Below are positions 4,926 through 6,839 of a stretch of 6,839 nucleotides of DNA, piece after piece. The stretch comes from Anaerolineales bacterium. GTDB taxonomy: Bacteria > Chloroflexota > Anaerolineae > Anaerolineales > UBA6663. A program made the position numbers and the translations under genes. The number at the start of each line of letters is the position of its first letter. The first letter of the stretch is position 1. The notes under the pieces were generated by a model that saw nothing but the letters and a program-made list of their open reading frames with translations, made no database searches and was not told the DNA's origin. The DNA lies in assembly GCA_016789165.1 (NCBI GenBank), contig JAEURL010000343.1, positions 1 through 6,839 on the forward strand, in the 5' to 3' direction.

Positions 4926-5461
4926 CCCCCCAGCAGCTCCTGGAAGCCATCGCCGCCCTGCCGGACGCCGACCGCCAGAGCCTGTTTGGGCGCCTGCGCG
5001 AGGTCTACGGCGAGACGCTGCGCGGGCCGGCGCCCCAGGCGACCGCGCAAAGCGATTGGGACGGCCAGGTGGATTACCTGCTCGTCTTCGACGGCGGCAG
5101 CCGGGGCAACCCCGGCGCCGGCTACGGCAGCTACGCCATCTTCGACGCCACCGGCGCCGGCTTCACCATCCGGCTGAGCTTTGAGGCCGGGCCGCTGACC
5201 AACAACGAGGCCGAGTACCAGACCCTGCTGGCGGCCCTGCGCGACCTGGGGCGGCGCCTGGGCCGGCGCGCGGCGGCCACCACCCTGAAGATCACGGGCG
5301 ACAGCCAGCTCGTCCTCCGGCAGCTCGCCGGCGACTGGGAGGCCCGCGACGACCGCATGCGGGCCCTGCGCGACGAGGCGCGGGCGGCGCTGGCGCCGTT
5401 CAAGGGCTACCGCCTCAGCCAGCGGCCGCGCGAAGAGATCGTCCGCATCCTGGGCCATTAG
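4922..5461 (+). CDS. RNase HI-like protein, fourth catalytic Asp not evident
   Basis: A 179-residue protein. The RNase H fold spans about 51-178: D57 in VFDGGSRGNPG, E96 in NNEAEY and D127 in TGDSQLV are three of the four metal-binding acids of RNase HI, which cuts the RNA strand of RNA:DNA hybrids. The usual C-terminal Asp (R-x-x-N-x-x-A-D-x-L) is not recognisable: the end reads SQRPREEIVRILGH, with Arg where Asp is expected and only two Glu nearby (E171, E172). Residues 1-30 form a leucine-rich, probably amphipathic helix (LLEAIAALPDADRQSLFGRL) followed by a linker; this is not the hybrid-binding domain of eukaryotic RNase H1. The start is GTG 4922, overlapping the previous stop, with no Shine-Dalgarno sequence, so it depends on coupling. 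A GTG at 5069 would give only the bare domain. Whether it is an active nuclease is uncertain. Confidence 0.85.
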   Translation: MTPQQLLEAIAALPDADRQSLFGRLREVYGETLRGPAPQATAQSDWDGQVDYLLVFDGGSRGNPGAGYGSYAIFDATGAGFTIRLSFEAGPLTNNEAEYQTLLAALRDLGRRLGRRAAATTLKITGDSQLVLRQLAGDWEARDDRMRALRDEARAALAPFKGYRLSQRPREEIVRILGH

Positions 5462-5474
5462 GCCCGGCCGGCCG

Positions 5475-5498
5475 GCGGGGCGCCCGCGCCCGCCCCGC
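5475..5498 (+). terminator. GC-rich hairpin after the RNase H-like gene, weak terminator candidate
   Basis: GCGGGGCG (5475-5482) pairs perfectly with CGCCCCGC (5491-5498) around an 8-nt loop, 13 nt after the stop codon. Only two T residues follow, so intrinsic termination would be inefficient. It may protect the mRNA 3' end. The 80-nt gap and this hairpin suggest the ABC genes are a separate unit, although I see no clear promoter for them in 5499-5541. Confidence 0.4.
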
Positions 5499-5541
5499 TT
5501 GGCCCTCAACATCGGCGTCTTCCCCGTCTGTGGTGTGAGTT

Positions 5542-6543
5542 ATGAACCCTGCCATTCAACTTAACCAGCTCACCAAGGTCTATCAAGTCCCGGAGCGGGA
5601 GGCCGGCCTGGGCGCGGCCGTCCGCAGCCTGGTGCGCCGCCGCTTCCGGGCTGTGAAGGCCGTGGACGCCATCTCCTTCACCATCGCGCCCGGCGAGGTG
5701 GTGGGCTTCCTGGGCCCCAACGGCGCCGGCAAGACCACCACCCTCAAGATGCTGGCCGGCCTGCTCTACCCCAGCGCCGGCCAGGCCACGGTGCTCGGCC
5801 ACGTCCCGCAGAAGCGCGCCCGCGCCTTCCTGAGCCAGATCGCGCTGGTGATGGGCAACCGCAACCAGCTGCAGTGGGATATCCCGGCCCTGGATTCGTT
5901 CGAGCTGAACCGCGCCATCTACAGCCTGAACCCGGCCGAGTTCCGGCGCACACGCGATGAGCTGGTGGCGATGATGGAGGTCGGCGACCTGGTGAAGAAG
6001 CCGGTCCGCAACCTGTCGCTTGGCGAGCGCATGAAGATGGCGGTCATCGGCGCCCTGCTCCACCGGCCGCAGGTGCTCTTCCTGGACGAGCCCACCCTGG
6101 GCCTGGACGTGACCATGCAGCGCCGCCTGCGCACCTTTGTGGCCGAGTACAACCGCCGCAGCGGGGCCACGGTCCTGCTCACCAGCCACTACATGGCCGA
6201 CGTGGAGGCGCTCTGCCGGCGCGTGATCGTTATCCACCACGGACAGCTGTTGTACGACGGCGATCTGGCCGGCCTGGCCGAGCGCTTCGCGGCCTACAAG
6301 ACCATCGGCGTCACGCTGGGCGACGCGCGCGAGCCGGCCGCCGTGGATTGGTCCGTCTTTGGCGAGCTGGTGGAGCAGGACGGCGCGCACGTCAAGCTGC
6401 GGGTGCCCAAGGCCGAGACCGCCCGCCTGACCGCCCAGCTGCTGGCTGAACTGCCCGTCAGCGACCTGACGGTGGAGGAGCCGCCGGTGGAAGACGTCAT
6501 CGAGCGCGTCTTCACCAGCGGCTCGGCGGAGAAGCAGCCGTGA
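5542..6543 (+). CDS. ABC-2 type exporter ATP-binding protein (COG4586-like)
   Basis: A 333-residue cytoplasmic ATPase that should power the membrane permease encoded next. Walker A is GPNGAGKTT (58-66), the Q-loop is around MGNRNQLQWD (104-113), and the signature is LSLGERMK (158-165) instead of LSGGQ. Walker B is VLFLDEPTLGLD (178-189) and the switch His is H216 in TSHYM. The wording around the Q-loop, PVRNLSLGERM and TSHYMADVEALCRRV is characteristic of the COG4586 group, usually found with COG4587/COG3694 permeases as an uncharacterised exporter. The C-terminal 85 residues after the ATPase core end with VEEPPVEDVIERVF, as in daunorubicin-resistance-type ATPases. The start ATG 5542 has only a weak upstream purine run (GTGTGAG). 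The stop overlaps the permease start. The transported substrate is unknown. Confidence 0.93.
   Translation: MNPAIQLNQLTKVYQVPEREAGLGAAVRSLVRRRFRAVKAVDAISFTIAPGEVVGFLGPNGAGKTTTLKMLAGLLYPSAGQATVLGHVPQKRARAFLSQIALVMGNRNQLQWDIPALDSFELNRAIYSLNPAEFRRTRDELVAMMEVGDLVKKPVRNLSLGERMKMAVIGALLHRPQVLFLDEPTLGLDVTMQRRLRTFVAEYNRRSGATVLLTSHYMADVEALCRRVIVIHHGQLLYDGDLAGLAERFAAYKTIGVTLGDAREPAAVDWSVFGELVEQDGAHVKLRVPKAETARLTAQLLAELPVSDLTVEEPPVEDVIERVFTSGSAEKQP
6528..6533 (+). promoter_or_regulatory. Ribosome binding site of the permease gene
   Basis: GGAGAA inside the end of the ATPase gene lies 6 nt before the GTG at 6540 and supports that start, which overlaps the ATPase stop as GTGA. Confidence 0.65.
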
Positions 6544-6839
6544 AACAGCTGCTGGATTACTACTGGCAGACCATGAAGACGGCCGTGATGGTGGAGTTCC
6601 AGTACGCCACGGCCCAGTACTTCTACATGATCGGGATGGTGGCCGAACCGGTGGTGTACCTGGTGGTCTGGACCACCATCGCCCAGGCGCAGGGCGGCAC
6701 GGTGGGCGGCTACACGGCCGGCCAGTTCGCGGCCTACTACATCGTCTGGACGCTGGTCCGCAACATGAACATCGTCTTCACGCCGTACGGCTGGGAGTGG
6801 CGCATCCGCGAGGGCCAGTTGAGCGGCATGTTGCTGCGC
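6540..6839 (+). CDS. ABC-2 type permease, 5' part (runs off the window)
   Basis: The first 100 residues of a membrane protein, open to the last base of the window. The start is GTG, sharing 4 nt (GTGA) with the ATPase stop and preceded by GGAGAA 6 nt away. After an amphipathic N-terminus (MKQLLDYYWQTMKTAVMVEF) come two hydrophobic segments at about 28-48 (MIGMVAEPVVYLVVW) and 61-81 (YYIVWTLVRNMNIVF), then an intracellular REGQLSGMLLR (90-100), which resembles the conserved G-x-L-x-x-L-L-R-P stretch of ABC-2 permeases. Such proteins normally have six helices and about 260 residues, so roughly 160 residues lie beyond the window. It should form the channel for the preceding ATPase, probably with a second permease gene (COG3694 type) further downstream; that last point is inference from related operons. 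Confidence 0.85.
   Translation, partial: MKQLLDYYWQTMKTAVMVEFQYATAQYFYMIGMVAEPVVYLVVWTTIAQAQGGTVGGYTAGQFAAYYIVWTLVRNMNIVFTPYGWEWRIREGQLSGMLLR

Noticed and set aside
1..6839. Mobile element, prophage, CRISPR or defence island
   Set aside because: I found no transposase, integrase, phage structural gene, spaced repeats or tRNA boundary, and composition looks even apart from the short AT-rich control region near 3880-3985.

Overview
The window is a stretch of very GC-rich bacterial chromosome (roughly 70% G+C by eye). Genes are tightly packed and almost all on the + strand, with one small gene on the - strand. I see no transposase, integrase, tRNA, rRNA, CRISPR array or phage gene. Gene content points, with moderate confidence, to Chloroflexota (Anaerolineae/Caldilineae-like): a DUF5679 zinc ribbon, a signal-less HtrA-like protease with a GFSGGPL active-site motif, a COG4586-type ABC ATPase, and a possible Gram-positive-type LexA box. 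This placement is inference; no marker gene is present.

Layout. (1) 26-1838: an MFS_3-type drug/siderophore-like exporter, then a 156-residue conserved protein of unknown function, probably one transcript. (2) 1863-1882: a perfect palindrome just before a LuxR/NarL-type response regulator (1911-2543). Its receiver domain has lost the acidic pair and the switch Thr/Ser, and its start may be leaderless. (3) 2655-3530: a short trypsin-PDZ (HtrA-like) protein with an intact His-Asp-Ser triad but no signal peptide, ending at a strong bidirectional terminator hairpin. (4) 3601-3828 (-): a 75-residue four-cysteine zinc ribbon. (5) 3829-4061: a relatively AT-rich divergent control region, the most regulatory-looking DNA here. 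It has a good sigma-70 promoter facing right, a weaker one facing left, two 9-bp direct repeats 22 bp apart, a GAAC-N4-GTTC palindrome and a leader hairpin. (6) 4062-5461: an MBL-fold metallohydrolase overlapping by 4 nt (GTGA) with an RNase HI-like protein that lacks a recognisable fourth catalytic Asp. (7) 5542-6839: a COG4586-type ABC ATPase, again joined by a GTGA overlap to an ABC-2 permease that runs off the end.

Working together: the MBL/RNase H pair and the ABC ATPase/permease pair are almost certainly translationally coupled units. The permease is half of an exporter whose substrate cannot be read from this sequence. The MFS exporter and ABC exporter are separate systems. I did not find a clearly new multi-gene system. 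The best leads are the atypical response regulator, the control region at 3880-3985, and the MBL/RNase H pair.
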